Assembly: GCF_000208865.1 (NCBI RefSeq)
Contig: NC_018398.1
Location: 2,418,001-2,482,000, forward strand
From: Neospora caninum Liverpool
Taxonomy: Eukaryota; Apicomplexa; Conoidasida; Eucoccidiorida; Sarcocystidae
Length of the DNA: 64,000 nt
Reading direction: 5' to 3'
Shown here: in pieces, positions 12,801 through 24,617 of the stretch
Layout of the letters: every line of letters begins with the position of its first letter
Numbering within the stretch: the first letter of the stretch is position 1
The notes under the pieces: model-generated
The model's input: the letters and a program-made list of their open reading frames with translations, nothing else
What the model was told of the DNA's origin: nothing
Database searches by the model: none
Position numbers and translations under genes: made by a program

Positions 12801-13137
12801 CATGCTTTGAGGCTCGAGGCGCTCCGCTGTGTCGCGCGTTTCAGCTCCTGAGACTCTGATGCCCCTCCCTACGCCACTCCATGGGGCCTTTTCCTCTTCA
12901 GTTCATCCTTTCTTTTCGGTTCATGTGTCGCGCGTCGTTTGTCTCGCCGTTCCTTCCTCTGTTTTCAGGGCTGCGCAGAAGGCAGATGAAGACCGCGTAA
13001 GAAAGGAAGGTGCCTGCCCGAACACCGGTCAGGCGCACTACGGCGATCCGCAGGCAGAGAGCGAGAGTGCTGGGATGCCGACTTTCGGTGTTCACGAGGG
13101 CGAGCACGCGAATGCACGAGCCGCCGAGTTCCTTTGA
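8359..13137 (+). CDS. DnaJ (J-domain) co-chaperone with DnaJ-X-type C-terminal region
   Basis: Eight exons: 8359-8839, 9272-9669, 9984-10466, 10817-11014, 11347-11712, 12148-12246, 12607-12767 and 12969-13137. All phases agree, giving about 784 residues. The N-terminus is low-complexity. Exon 2 carries a long Gly/Ala/Val-rich hydrophobic stretch (residues ~209-280, including VGGFFKGVGAG). The J domain lies at ~343-406, with the HPD motif at 371-373 and the QYYKLARKYHPDKN helix II/loop. There is no Gly/Phe or zinc-finger region. Downstream helices (MFVEMVDKDCK, IVEAIGWTYENSAAQFLG, VDALRTMEDAFIK) resemble the DnaJ-X region of yeast Caj1/Djp1 relatives. J proteins stimulate Hsp70 ATPase activity through HPD; the client is unknown. 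An in-frame ATG at 8704 with a good context would give 669 residues. The acceptor of exon 2 could also be the in-phase site near 9328. Confidence 0.88.
9860..9881. repeat. (TA)n microsatellite
   Basis: About eleven TA units lie in the intron just upstream of the J-domain exon. Confidence 0.9.
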
Positions 13138-15916
13138 GCGCCGAGACCTAAAGTGCACTTCACGCCGTGCATGCGCCGACACAAAAACCTCCTTTTGAAT
13201 CGCTCGATCGAACCAGCAATTCACCCGTGGCTTTCTACGGCCAAAAGAGCGACACGGACTCACCTTTGCACATCGATGTCACTCATATATATATATATAT
13301 ATATATATAAATATATATTTGTATGTATAAGTGCATGCGCATATTTATACATGAATGTGTATATGTGTATACAAAAGGGTGTCGACGCGAGCCAGCGGAG
13401 CCTCGGCAGATGTGGGCGCGCTCAGGAGACACCTTGCGCGCATGCAACGGCTGCGTTCAGCGTCTCGCAAAGGCGTGTAGAACTACAGCTCGAGAATTCA
13501 GGTCTATGTTTACGGAGTATCGCTGACCCGTTCCTTGCTCATGACTCTCGTGGGAGAAAGACGTTTCCACTTGATCGCTTGCACTTCAGTGCGCAAACGG
13601 CTGTCACACTGGCCGCGTTGACGCCTCTCCGCTCTTTTCTGTGCACTTAAAATCGCGGAAAAGGTTTGACTCGCCCAGTACGCAGAAAAGTTGTGAGAGT
13701 TTTCTCGCATGGAAGATCTGCATGCAGTTGCCTTTCGGTGCGCGCGTCTTCCGCGTTGCAACGAGCGCTTTTACACCTCAGTGCACACCGGAGGGAAGAA
13801 GGCAGCAACAATTCGTGTGGAGGGTGGGGGGGGGGGGGGGCGGGGGAAGGTCTGAAAACGACACAAAAGCGGGGAATCGATGGCGAACCAGCGCCGGCAT
13901 GCCGCTGGCGGCGAGAGCCGGAACAGAACAGGAAAGGAAACATTTCCAACGCAACCTCATCACAAAATCCTCACAGCGCTTTGACTGAACGCAAAAGAAA
14001 GCTGTCAGGTTTCCAGGCGTCTGCTAGAGCTATTCAAATACGTAGCAGTTCGCTTTCGTTTGTTTGCTCGTGTTTCTCGGCGGAGCGCCAGGTGAAGTTT
14101 CTCTGCAAGAATTCCCTAGGGTTTCCATGGAGTTCGGTGTATGCTCAGAACATATTTTTTAGTCATTCGGACGGCATCGATGGACAGAGAGGAAGAATAC
14201 CGAGAGTCTGTGCACCTCCGCAGCTGCCGATATCACACGCGTTCTTCGGGAGGCGAGTGAAACCGCGTGATCTGAACCCTTTCACACTCGAGATCTCGCC
14301 GAATTTCCTTTTGAGGGAAGTCCCGAGCGCATGAGCCTCCGTTCTTTGGCGTTCTGTCTCGGCTCTCTGTGCAGTTCTCGGAATCTGTGGACGCGGGCGA
14401 AGAGAACGAGGCAGGAATTCCAGAGGAAACGAGCGTTTAAGGAAGTCCACTGGGCACAGCAAGATCAGAAGCTGCTGGTTCCCGGCAAAACATTCAGCTG
14501 CTACAGGGAAGGCGCTTTTGGAATTATTCAAGCATACAAAAAAGTATAGGCGCACCAAATGTACGTTCATGCAAATATAGACGTGTATATGCAACTCGTG
14601 AGAGTGTATAGATGTGTATACGTGGACTGCATAGCGTCTGGGCGGCCTTTTCTGTCGCGTTTTCTGGAAAAAGCGTTGCGCGGTCGTCCGCTGGAAGCCA
14701 TGTGCAGAATGTCTTGGGTCCAAGCGTTTGAAACGACGCACCTCTTAACGGCCCGCGAAAATTGAGTTGCGATCTTTAGATGTGGGAGGCGGAAACGTTC
14801 ACAAATCAGCCAGCCTCTCTCCCCACCCGCCCCCCCCTGACAAAGGAAAGCGTCAAGGATTGCTATCCGACGCAAATATACATACACATATATATATGCA
14901 TCGATACAGATTCACGCACATAGGCAAGTACATAGAGATCTATGTATTTTTTGTAGGTGTTTGTGTGTGCAATACGATTGACGCGACAGCCTCTCGGAGT
15001 TTCACCTCTCGTATTTATGAGAGTCCACACATGAGCGTTGTCACCGGGTCCTGTGGTCTCGCTTTGGGCCTTCCGAAGCGGCGCAGAGTTGCTTTTCTTG
15101 GTTATACCCTCTTTCTCCCGGCCTTATTCGAGACGTGAAACGAAACCCCTGGCACGAAGCGTCCAAAACCCTTCAACGTGCGTTTCTTTCACGCCCCATT
15201 TTTCCGCACCTGCACACATCCTTCGGCGAAGGATGTGAACTCAAAACCTTTGACATTCCCACATTTCAACACGCGACAGCACTTGTTTCCCTGCATGGTT
15301 CGCCGGTGCACACTTTCCCTCCGGCACCCCTTCGAAGCAAAGCGAGGCCTGACACAACCCGCGTTTTTTTTTCGCAGCGAACCATGGTGTTCGGGGCACA
15401 TTCCCCGCAAACACGCGACACTGCATCATTTGCAGGTGAGAACACATCTACCTCGGTTCAAATCTACGTCCACGCATCTTCATACTCCCCCCGCCGAGCG
15501 GCGGGATGCCCTTCTCGCCTAGGCTCCTGCGGCAAACCCCGTCTACTATTCTGTCTGCATCTGGCCGTGGTAATCTCTGAACGGCATAGCCACACACGGT
15601 TCATACGCGCGAATTTGCACACATCTACGTCTAGACCCGTGTCCATACACACATATATATGCACGTGCTTCTCTGAAACACAGCTGCGTGAGCAGAGGCG
15701 CAACGGGGAGCTTGGCGCGGGGAGGGCGGCGGAAACCGATCCACCTCGCGCTCTGGTCTCTGCCCAGAACCGATGCCTGGAAAGGATGGCATCGCCTGGG
15801 CTCGCGGGGCGGTCGGAGACAACGCTTCTTGTCTTTCCTGTGCCTCGTGTAACACCCTTGTGCCAGGGCAAAAAAGCTCAGGGCCCCTGCGAGCGCGCGA
15901 AGACTATTCCCGCGTC
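13138..15916. other. convergent spacer / 3' UTRs, no gene recognised
   Basis: This region lies between the stop codons of the DnaJ gene (plus) and the small membrane-protein gene (minus). It contains a (TA)n tract at 13285-13309, a G15 run at 13826-13840 and further TA-rich patches near 14570-14620 and 14870-14910. Open frames on both strands have no recognisable domain and no supporting splice structure. It should hold the two polyadenylation regions. Confidence 0.55.
13285..13309. repeat. (TA)n microsatellite
   Basis: About twelve AT units followed by ATATTT-rich sequence, in the 3' flank of the DnaJ gene. Confidence 0.85.
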
Positions 15917-16255
15917 TCACGGAGTTTCTACAACTACGACGCTGTCGGGGTCGGCGGCTGTCTTAAGGAGTGGCTGCCGCTCCGGCGCACCCTCACCTGC
16001 GACCGTCACTGCGTCGTCGTCTCGAGCGTTTGCAGGCGCTGCGCCGACACACATGCGCACGAGCGCCACACGAACAACAGACCGAGACAAAATGAGAGCG
16101 CGCGCGAAAAACGACACAGCTATGGAAATGAAAGATGGCCAAAGCTCTCAGTGCGGACTCCTCGTGCAGACACCCACGCACCACCCCACACATGCAGAGA
16201 CACGGATTCGAGCAATGACACTTACAGATGCATATAACCACGTAAGCATGCAAGC

Positions 16256-16286
<31 letters not shown>

Positions 16287-16962
16287 TATGGATGAAAATG
16301 TACGCATGCACAGAGACACATCTGTGGATGTGTGTGGAACTTCGCAGGGATACATGCAGTCTTTGGGGAGATGCAAAGCGCCTATGATACATCCTTTTAT
16401 CTGTGGAGAGCAACGCGTCTCCAGAAACATTTCCTGGCCACAAAGACACAAGCTTTCCGCACACGAAGCTCGGAACGTCGGGAGGTGCCTGCGGCGACAG
16501 AAATGAGGAGTTTGCTAGCCCTACTTCCTGCTGTCTTGGCCGCCAACTTCTCTTGCTCCTCCTGCAAATCGTAGTACGACTTCCTCTCCGTTCCAGTGCC
16601 GCCCGCCCCAACAACTGCAAGGTGCACAAATGAAAATGCACAAAACATAGACGCCAGAAAACGCCAAACACACGGCGCAACCAGCAGCCTTTGGCGCGTG
16701 TGTGGCACAGAACACGGAAACCCTCAAACGCCCCGGAAGCCTGAAGGCGGACCCGCGCTCGAGTCCAACGCATCAACGCCGCATAACTACATGCGTATGC
16801 CCGTCCTTCGGATTCATGCAGACATGCAAACAGAGGCGAGCTTTTCCGGATGGACACACTCCCGGTATCGTTCACGCCCGCGCGACACCTTCATGCAAAA
16901 AACCGTAACAAACATATATACATATATATATCCGGGCATTTGTGCTTTACTTTGGTACACAT

Positions 16963-16996
<34 letters not shown>

Positions 16997-19946
16997 ATAT
17001 ATCCATATATATGAATGCGTGTTGAGGAGACGTTTTATTCGTACACAAAAGCTTGCGTAAAAAAAGCAATACGTGTCCAGGGTTTCAGTCCTGTCGCAAG
17101 AGATTATCCCTCCCAGTACGATGGCGCTGATCAAACTAGCATTTGAGTAGGCTTTTCTCTCGCAGTTAGTACGACGGATAACAGTAACCCAAGTTTTTCG
17201 CCAAGGACATAACCGATGGGAAGCAAAGATCACATTCAACAGGCTTGAAAAGCAACTGGAGAGTCCTCCTGGGGGACAGACGACAAGAAAGCTCTTCTAT
17301 CCTGCTCACTCTCCCGTTACAGGCGCGAATGCAGCTAACCGGCATAGCCTCATCTCCGTTTGCAGGCGCAGAAGGGCACACACATACACGGGATTGAAAG
17401 ACATCTAAAGCTGCAAAACACGCCTGAAGATCTCCGAAACGCGCAATCGATCCCGTTTGAGGGAGGCGAAGTGCAGGAAAACTTACCCCAGATGTAACTG
17501 AGCAGCACGACGGTGACGTACGGCCTGTACGGATCCATCACGCAAGACAAATCGAGAAACAAGGCCGAAGTCTCGCAGCCTCGCAGACAGCGGGAACCCG
17601 TACAACACGAACACACTCAGACACCTACATGGCGGGCAAATTTGAAACCCCGAAAGCGTATCGATACACGTGCTACATGGCCCACAAGCGCCTGCTTAAA
17701 CTGCACATCTATACATACATCTACACATATATGCATATGCATTCGTAGAGACATCATGGGTATATACACGGGTGTAGATCTCCCCTAGTTCGGGGCTGGC
17801 ACAAGGTGCTCTGCATCACCATCGTCCTACTTCTGAAGGCAAGAAACCCTGATAACTTCACACGTGGGTGTCTCGCATCTCTGCATGCACACATTTGTGT
17901 GTGTGTGTGGCAGCTGTATCCACAAATATACCCGCATATGCACCGGCGAAACAGTCATGGATATGCGCGTGTGCAAAGACACACACATGTGCGTACATGT
18001 GCATAAGCAGACGCATGTGTTCCCAGCTGCCGCTGCCTCTTACCCGATGATGGCTAGCCATCCGTAGAGGGCGAAGACCACCAAGTAGGCAGACTGAAAG
18101 AAAAGAGGGAGTCTTGGGGACCAAAAATGTGGAAGACGGCTCCGTGGGCCGAAACCAGGAAGTCGGCGCACAGAAGAGGGGTCACCCGGGCGCCGACAAA
18201 AAGAAGACGAGATGGAGACAGTGACAAACGAAAAAACAAAACGCGGCAACGCACGAGACATACGCCGCGAGAGGCACAGACACGTCGACGGCTGAGCAGC
18301 GACGCCTCTTGAGAAAGAAGGTGTCCTGTCGGAAGACACATTCCGGAAGGTACTTCGGGACTTCCAGAGATTCCGTGTTCCGGAAGGGGTGTGCACTGGC
18401 GACGCGAGAGGACGCGCCAGAGACTGAAGATCTGGCAGCGTGGCGCGGCACGGAGAACCGAAACGACACAGCGAGAGATGCTTCTCCTTTGCATGCACGT
18501 CGACGAGAAGATGCGCAAGATTGTATCCGAGAAGACTAGAGCGCGTTCGTCGCGACATGTTCCCACAAATGCATGCGAAACGGTGGCGCTGACTGGGCCA
18601 GGGACGTACCGGATAGAACCAGCCGATGTACAGGGCACTGACCACAGACATTGCGGCAATGAAGAGAATGAAATCCACGGCGAAATTCACAATGTTGAAG
18701 CCCAGAAAGGTGTACAAGGCCCAGCTTTTCTTCGTCCATACACCGTAAATCCCGAACGCTGCTCCACCGAGGTCGATGAGCCCTGAGAACAAGTGCAGCG
18801 CAGGCGCGCACACGTGGAAGTCGACCCGTTCCTGCTCTTTTGCATGTGTGAGGCGTACAGATGTACATCTTCTAAAGGGTGGCTGTACGCCTTCCCGCGG
18901 GGTCTCCGCGTATCTGCCTGTGTACGTTTGTCTGTACATACACGTGTTTGCGTGCAGACCCAGCGCGGGGTGCACACCAGGCGCGCCGCGACCCTCTCCT
19001 GCTTACCTCTCAACACCGTGAGGGCTGTCCCCGTTTTCCACAGCGTTCCGAACGACGCCTGGAGGACTTCGTAGTAGTAGTCTGCGACGCTTTCGGTCCC
19101 CGCATTGAAGGCGATTTCGCGAAGTTTTTCCAAGATGGTGTCCACCATCTGGCGAGCGGAAGTCAGGTACGAGCCCGCGACGAGTTCAAACAGCGCGACG
19201 AGGGTATCTGAGGGGGAGAAGCATCAAAAACAAGCATGCGACAGCGCGGGGCCACTGGTTCACAAGCTGCGAGGCAGCAACCAGTGTGAAGCCTCTCCAC
19301 ATGCGCGCCACATCTGCATACACGTGCTCACTTTCCCCTGCAAAAAACGCCTGATTGGTGCGCAAGAGCATATCTCGTTATTCGTCTAGATATCTACGAA
19401 GCCTCCACACGCGACACACTGCTTCGTGGCGGTGAGGTAGGGAAAGTACGAGGCACCGCACAGAGCAACAAGAGGAGGAAGGGGAGTTTTGGCCACGCGA
19501 AAGCTTTGTATTGCCTTGCATCCCCGGGACCGCGCTGTGTTCTCCTGCGTCTTTCCAGAAAAGAACCCGATGCGGCCGTCGACTCTACTTCGAGGCAAGC
19601 GATCCGAGCACCCAGATGCCAGAAAAAACGGTTCTTTGCCTGCGCTGGCCAGGAAGGGAACACGGCGACGAAAAGAAATTGAAGGATACCGCAAAAGAAG
19701 AGCAGACACACGCGCACAGACGGGGGACCATCCCGACTCTCCGTGACGCTGGCAGAGAGACGCGAACGAGACAGAGCCGATACGAAGCAGGCACGGAGTA
19801 ACGACAGCCCACACTATGCCCGAAGAGAGAGGATTTGTCGAAGCAGACGCACAGCTCAAGCGGCAAAGATTCGCGTGGCGCCGCGAGAGGCGCGAGTTTT
19901 GCTTACATACGACCAGCCACACAACCGTGAAGGTTCGCAGGCTCAT
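15917..19946 (-). CDS. small multi-pass membrane protein, function unknown
   Basis: Seven short exons: 19907-19946, 19007-19207, 18610-18782, 18044-18093, 17487-17524, 16525-16614 and 15917-16038. The phases chain without conflict to 237 residues, which is the main evidence that this is a gene. Hydrophobic segments lie near residues 7-27 (TVVWLVVYTLVALFELVAG), 75-95, 101-138 (two helices, including FLGFNIVNFAVDFILFIAAM) and 139-170 (SAYLVVFALYGWLAIIG, then VTVVLLSYIWVVG). A soluble amphipathic stretch lies between the first two. The tail is hydrophilic and contains a possible sorting signal, ERQPLL, then ends in VVVVETP. The first segment could act as a signal anchor. I do not recognise the family. 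The ATG at 19946 is the only one that continues open into exon 2 with correct phase, apart from in-frame upstream sequence to 20000. Confidence 0.68.
16256..16283. repeat. (TA)n microsatellite
   Basis: About fourteen TA units lie in the last intron of the small membrane-protein gene. Confidence 0.9.
16961..17012. repeat. imperfect (AT)n tract
   Basis: An interrupted AT/ACAT tract about 50 bases long lies in intron 5 of the small membrane-protein gene, about 130 bases from the element at 17138. Confidence 0.85.
17138..17201. repeat. copy A of a ~55 bp dispersed element
   Basis: This intronic segment contains TTTTCTCTCGCAGTTAG, then a GTACGA..GATAACAGTAA core. It aligns in the same orientation with 50745-50800 at roughly 80% identity by eye, starting from TAGCAT(T/C)TGAGTAG. 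Two copies in introns of unrelated genes point to a dispersed sequence, possibly a nuclear copy of a mitochondrial rRNA fragment. The origin is inferred. Confidence 0.5.
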
Positions 19947-22054
19947 GCATTTGCAGGCGGTTCTTTGACCGCCTACGCAGCGACCGAGGAGTCCACACAT
20001 CTTGGAAAGCGGCTTCGAAGAAAACAGACTTGGACTTTAACAGAAACACAAACCACTTTCGGAGAATCGACAACCTCGTGCGGCGCGCTCTGTGCCACGT
20101 GCGGGATGGGGCCTCGCAGCATCGACGTGGTTTCCGGGGAGTGAGAGCATGAAAAACCAGCAATCTCTGAAGAGAGCGCGGGGAAAGGGCCTTCTGCGGA
20201 AAGCTGAGAAACCTGAAAAGGGCTGATTTTTAAAAAAATCCCCGTTGCGGCTCTTTCTCGAGTCAAAACGGCCGGAGTCCCGTGCTGTTTGAGCGGCGCC
20301 TCCGTGTGCTGTCTGGCCTGCGCGTTCTTGCCACGCGATGAGCCACACCAGAACCAACGAGGGATTTTAGAGGAAAACCGCCGAGGAAAGGCGAAAACTT
20401 GTCGGAAGAAAAGAGAGGGAACTGCGGAGAACCGCCGTTTGCGCGCGCGAGACTGGCTACCGCTTGACGCCGCAACTCGCCAAACCCCGGCGCTCTCTGC
20501 GCAGGCGAGCTTCGCTGGAAAACTGAATGCGCTCTCTGCCAGCTTTTCGAGAGACCGTGGACGCGGAAAACTTGAATTTGGCGCAAAGCCGGGAGATTGC
20601 GGGAGAAAAGGGGGCGGGGGAGAAGCGGCCAGGTCAGTGACGCGAGGTGAGGCTAGATCTCGGGGAGCACGAGAGCCGCGCAGCCTTTTGGGCGCTGAAA
20701 AAGCAACTTTTGAGGAAATTGGAGACGCTTGAGTCGACGGCCCCGAAGCTGCGGAAAGAGTGTAGTGACCTCTCGACTCGGACGAAGAAGCGAGGGGAAA
20801 CAGAAGTTCCGTTCCTCGAGAGCACGCAAAGCGGCGCGGAACTGGAATATAAGACGCGAAAGTTCCAGCTGCACGCCAAACTGGCACACAAAAACTCGGA
20901 GACGAGTGCGTGTGCATGCCTGACAACGTTTTAACTCCAGACAGCAGCAAAGACGCGCCGATCCGTGCCGCCAGTTTCCGACGCACCGAACTATTTGTAT
21001 TTAGAACCGTTTTTTCTCAAGGTGTTAGCACGACGTCTCTCTCAGAGACACGGCGTTGAAGGGTCTAAACCTGTTAAAAGAGTCTGGGCGAGAAAACCGT
21101 GTGTTGGAAACAGCTGACACACAGGGAGACGTAAAGAGGTAGGCGCCGCCTTTCTCCCACGAGGTATCGGATTTAGGACAGGGCGGTCTTCCCCTTGTTC
21201 TTCGGTTTTGCAGCTCCTTCCAGTCGAAGCGTGAGGAGTGGGCGACGCGCTTTCTCTGGCGGCTTCAGAGGCAACTGACCCAGCGAGCGTTCGGTCTTCT
21301 TCCTTCCTGCCTCGAGAAAGCATCTCACGGCGCAGGAACCCCCGTTTCGTGTCCACTGTGTCTCGCTCTTTTTCTTTTGAATTCAAATGCATGCGTCGGC
21401 ATACGTGTAACACGTACCTCTGAATCGATTCGTGGGTTATCAGGAGCCCTCCAGTGCTTGTGCATCTGTGCATGGGCAACAGGCTTTGCCTCTCTGCGAA
21501 TCCCCTTCTCTTTTCATCCTCTTTTTCTGGACAAGACGCGCGCGACGGCAGGTCTCGTGCGCGTCTTGGTGTCTTGTTTCCAGTCTCTCGGCTCTCACTC
21601 GTGGCGCGATGTGTTAGGCTCTCGGTGTTTTCTGCCGGAGTGAACGGCGAACTGCATGCTGTCTGGAGCCCTTTCGCTGCATAAGAAAGACTTGTCCAGA
21701 GCAACGTTCTCATTCAAGTCCCAGGGATTCGTTCCTTGGTAATCTCTCTCGAGTTGTGCCTCTTTCGTGTCGTTCTTTTCACTCGCTTCACGCCCCCCAA
21801 AGAACTGCGAGGCCTTCGCTCTCTCCCGCCTGAGTCGTCTCCGAGCAGAGCGCGCTGCATGTACAACAGAGAAGTCTGTGGTCACTTCAGCGGAAACGGT
21901 CTGAGCGAGAGTGAGACCCAGCGAGTGTGGCCTTTTCCCGTCGGCTGCTCGTCCCGCGTTCATCAGTTGATCCTGTGCCTTCTTGGCAGCCTTTTCCTCT
22001 GTTCTCCTTGTCATTGTCTCTTTTTTCGTCGGTGTGTGTTTGGACGCCGGAAAG
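19947..22054. other. shared upstream region of divergent membrane-protein genes
   Basis: The small membrane-protein gene (minus) and the voltage-sensor-like gene (plus) start on either side of these 2.1 kb. There is no recognisable coding domain. One CGTCTCT heptad lies at 21034-21040, about 1 kb before the plus-strand start. The segment 21680-22050 is moderately pyrimidine-rich and probably 5' UTR. Confidence 0.55.
21034..21040 (+). promoter_or_regulatory. CGTCTCT heptad
   Basis: A single exact match to the AGAGACG-type promoter heptad on the opposite strand, between two divergent start codons. One 7-mer alone is weak evidence. Confidence 0.25.
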
Positions 22055-23732
22055 ATGGCTGCGTACTCGCTGTCGGCCGAGCCTGAGAGTTTCGACAACG
22101 ACTTGTTTCTGGGAGAGGACGATCACGATGACTCGTATCTCCTCAACGACGGAGACGCTTTTGCCGGCGATGGGAAGTCCTTCCCGCATGCGCGTCCCTT
22201 CACAGATTTGCACTCGCAGGCAGGAAGCGGTGTGCTGCCGGGGTCAGGCGGTCCAGACTTTTCCCTGGATCTCGGCCCCCCTCAAGAAACGCAGCAGAGC
22301 TTCGCGTCGTTCTCGGAGGACTCTGCCTGGCGAAGTCGCGGCGCCCAGAGAGAACAGTCGGTCCCTTTCGGAGAGCCTCCGTCGTCTGTCCAACAGGGTG
22401 ACAGAGGCAGCGCCTTTTTTCAAGGCGAAGAAGACCATTTCTTTTCTGCGAGAGCCGAGAAGGCGACTGTCTCGAGTTCTCGACGTTTTCCGGAAGCAAG
22501 AGAGAAGAAGTCGCTCCTCGACCCCAGTGCGCCGGTGCACGTCATCACAGGATACGAGCAGTTCTGCGCAGTGCAAGAGGCGAGAACGGAGAGAAAAGGG
22601 AACGTGCTGAGGGAGCCGGAGACGGAAGTCGCGGCACAGCCTGCGCAGCACTGGTTCGGAGACCAACGCCGGGGGGAGGCAGAGAGCGACTTCGTAGCGT
22701 TGCGGGAGAAGGGCGGAGCAAAGAAGGAAATGCGGTGTATGGCAACAGGCAGAAGGGAAGAGACGGGCGAGACGTGTGCTTCTCCGCGGCGAAACAACGA
22801 AGAGTTTGTGGACATTTGTTTCAGTGGGGAAGACAGTGAGAGAGGCGCGCTTTCGCCGTGGTCCAGAGGAGAAGGGAACTCGAGGGGGTCGCAGAGCAGG
22901 GGAGACGCGGGCAGCAGACGGGGTGTATATACACTTGCGAGACAGGACCCAAGTGGAGACGAGCACGAGGCGGGGGCGCGATGCAATTCTCCCCGCTCTT
23001 TCGGCGACCTTCCTCTTTCTTCGCCCCAGAGAACGCCAGACGAGGAAAACTACCCGACACAGGGCCACTGCGAAGATGAAGAGAGGATGTGTCTACAGCC
23101 AGGCACCCGTTCAGCAAGAGACAACCGCCTCTCTCCCCGGGCGCAGTTGTCTCCGAGGTGTACGTACACCCCAGCAACCTCCTCGCCATCCGAGACGTCC
23201 GTTGTCGAGAGCGTCTCGAAGTCGATTCCGAGCGGACAGAAGTATAGGGAAAAGGAAGGTCGAAAGGCACGGTCTCTAGAGGCGAATGAATCATGCTCTT
23301 CTGTCTTCTCGGTTGCTGGCGAGTCGTCAAACTTCAGTGCCCGGAGCATGTTGCTCGGGCGCCAGGAGTCCCACCTCGGAACAGGCAGTCGGTGCACGCC
23401 CTCCCGCCGCAGCGGAGAACCTTTTTCGTTCCTCTCCTCTCTTCTCCCCTGTCGAGAAGCACTGCAAATCGTAGCCAATCGCCTCTACTACTCGCGATTC
23501 ACAGCGTGGCTCTACCTCTTTGTCTTTCTCCTCAACGCGTGGGTCCTCGTTCGCTGCCTCACGCTCTCCGTCGTCGACCTCTGGGTGGTCTGCGCCGAAG
23601 TCTTCGTCACCCTCATGCTCCTTCTCGAAGTCTGCCTCCGAGCGCTGGTGGTGGTAAGACTCGAAACGCCAGGCCAAAAGGGGCCCGCTTTCATGCAGGT
23701 CGATTTCTACAGAAAAGCACACAAGTATGCGC

Positions 23733-23768
<36 letters not shown>

Positions 23769-24617
23769 GTGTGCAACTGTTTATACGTGAGTTGATAGGT
23801 GGAGTCCAGTCGGCGCAGAAAGATGGAAAGGTAGACAGCGAGTTATACAGAGATGGAGGGACTCTCAGCTTGTCTGAGGCGGACTTGGAATGCCGTAGGA
23901 AATCGTGGATCCGATAAACAAAGGCGTTCAAGATCGAATCTCGTCCAATTCGTATCTGCTTCCCAGAAATAGCTGTTCAAGCCTTGCAGGTGTGTATGTG
24001 CGAGTCGTGTAAGGTTTACCCGTTTCTGTGACTCAAAAACACGCTGGCATCTCTCCGTGGTCTCTCTTCTCTTCAGGGTCGGCCATTCTTCTTCAGATTC
24101 GAGAACATTTTCGACATCGCCATCACAGTCCTTTGCGTGGCGCTCCTCTGCATCAGCGACGATTTGTGGGGTTCTCTGGCAGGCCGAGATCGCCCGCCTC
24201 CAGAAGAAGTCGACGACATCTTCAGGCAGTCTCTCACCGCTTTCCGTTTCTCCACGCAGCTGCTCAGGATGGTCACTATAGTTCTACATCAAAAAAGATC
24301 CAAGGTACGCAAATATGCATATATATAATATGGACATATTTTCATGTATATTGCATGCACATATATATATATATATATATATGTGGGACATCGGAGAGGT
24401 TGAGTCTGTATGAGGGAGCCTCGCTCTGTGATTTTGAGTTGAACGTTCAAGAGAGGAAAAAACGAATGCCTGTCCTTTTTGTGGTGAAATGTATTTCCGT
24501 TGCTACGATAAAATCCGTCCTTTGCTCTTCCCTGTGTCTCTACAGCTTCCAGCCGACGACATTGATTTTTCGTATTTGGAGGCCCAGGCGCGAGAACCTC
24601 ACGACGACGGACTCTGA
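22055..24617 (+). CDS. four-helix membrane protein resembling an isolated voltage-sensor domain
   Basis: Three exons: 22055-23653, 24077-24304 and 24546-24617, all phase 0, giving 632 residues. The start context GGAAAGATGG is strong. Residues 1-470 are low-complexity, acidic and Ser/Arg-rich, with no domain seen. The membrane part lies at ~481-609. The first helix is ~481-501. A second at ~509-533 ends MLLLEVCLRALVV. A third follows GRPFF and carries NIFD (543-546). The fourth (~585-605) is preceded by an acidic loop and contains FRFSTQLLRM. The order 'E..LR..G..FF...N-[IF]-D' at the S2-S3 junction matches voltage-sensor domains of cation channels and voltage-sensing phosphatases. No pore or phosphatase domain follows; the protein ends 23 residues later after IDFSYLEAQ. 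The S4-like helix has few arginines, so voltage sensing is uncertain. Alternative: an unrelated four-helix membrane protein. Confidence 0.7.
22923..22934. repeat. GTGTA-NN-TACAC palindrome inside coding exon
   Basis: GTGTATATACAC is a perfect 12 bp palindrome within exon 1 of the voltage-sensor-like gene. It is translated as part of a VYT tripeptide in a low-complexity region. Confidence 0.7.
23157..23170. repeat. GGTGTACGTACACC palindrome inside coding exon
   Basis: A perfect 14 bp palindrome in exon 1 of the voltage-sensor-like gene, read as part of CTYTP. It is identical to the copy at 47491-47504. Confidence 0.8.
23736..23763. repeat. (TA)n microsatellite
   Basis: About fourteen TA units in intron 1 of the voltage-sensor-like gene. 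Confidence 0.9.
24359..24382. repeat. (AT)n microsatellite
   Basis: About twelve AT units in intron 2 of the voltage-sensor-like gene. Confidence 0.9.

Noticed and set aside
16397..16524. Read-through of exon 16525-16614 of the small membrane-protein gene to a stop at 16397
   Set aside because: A GTAGGG donor at 16524 joins in phase to an acceptor at 16039, giving a more protein-like tail ending at 15917. The read-through tail is Arg/Cys-rich and intron-like.
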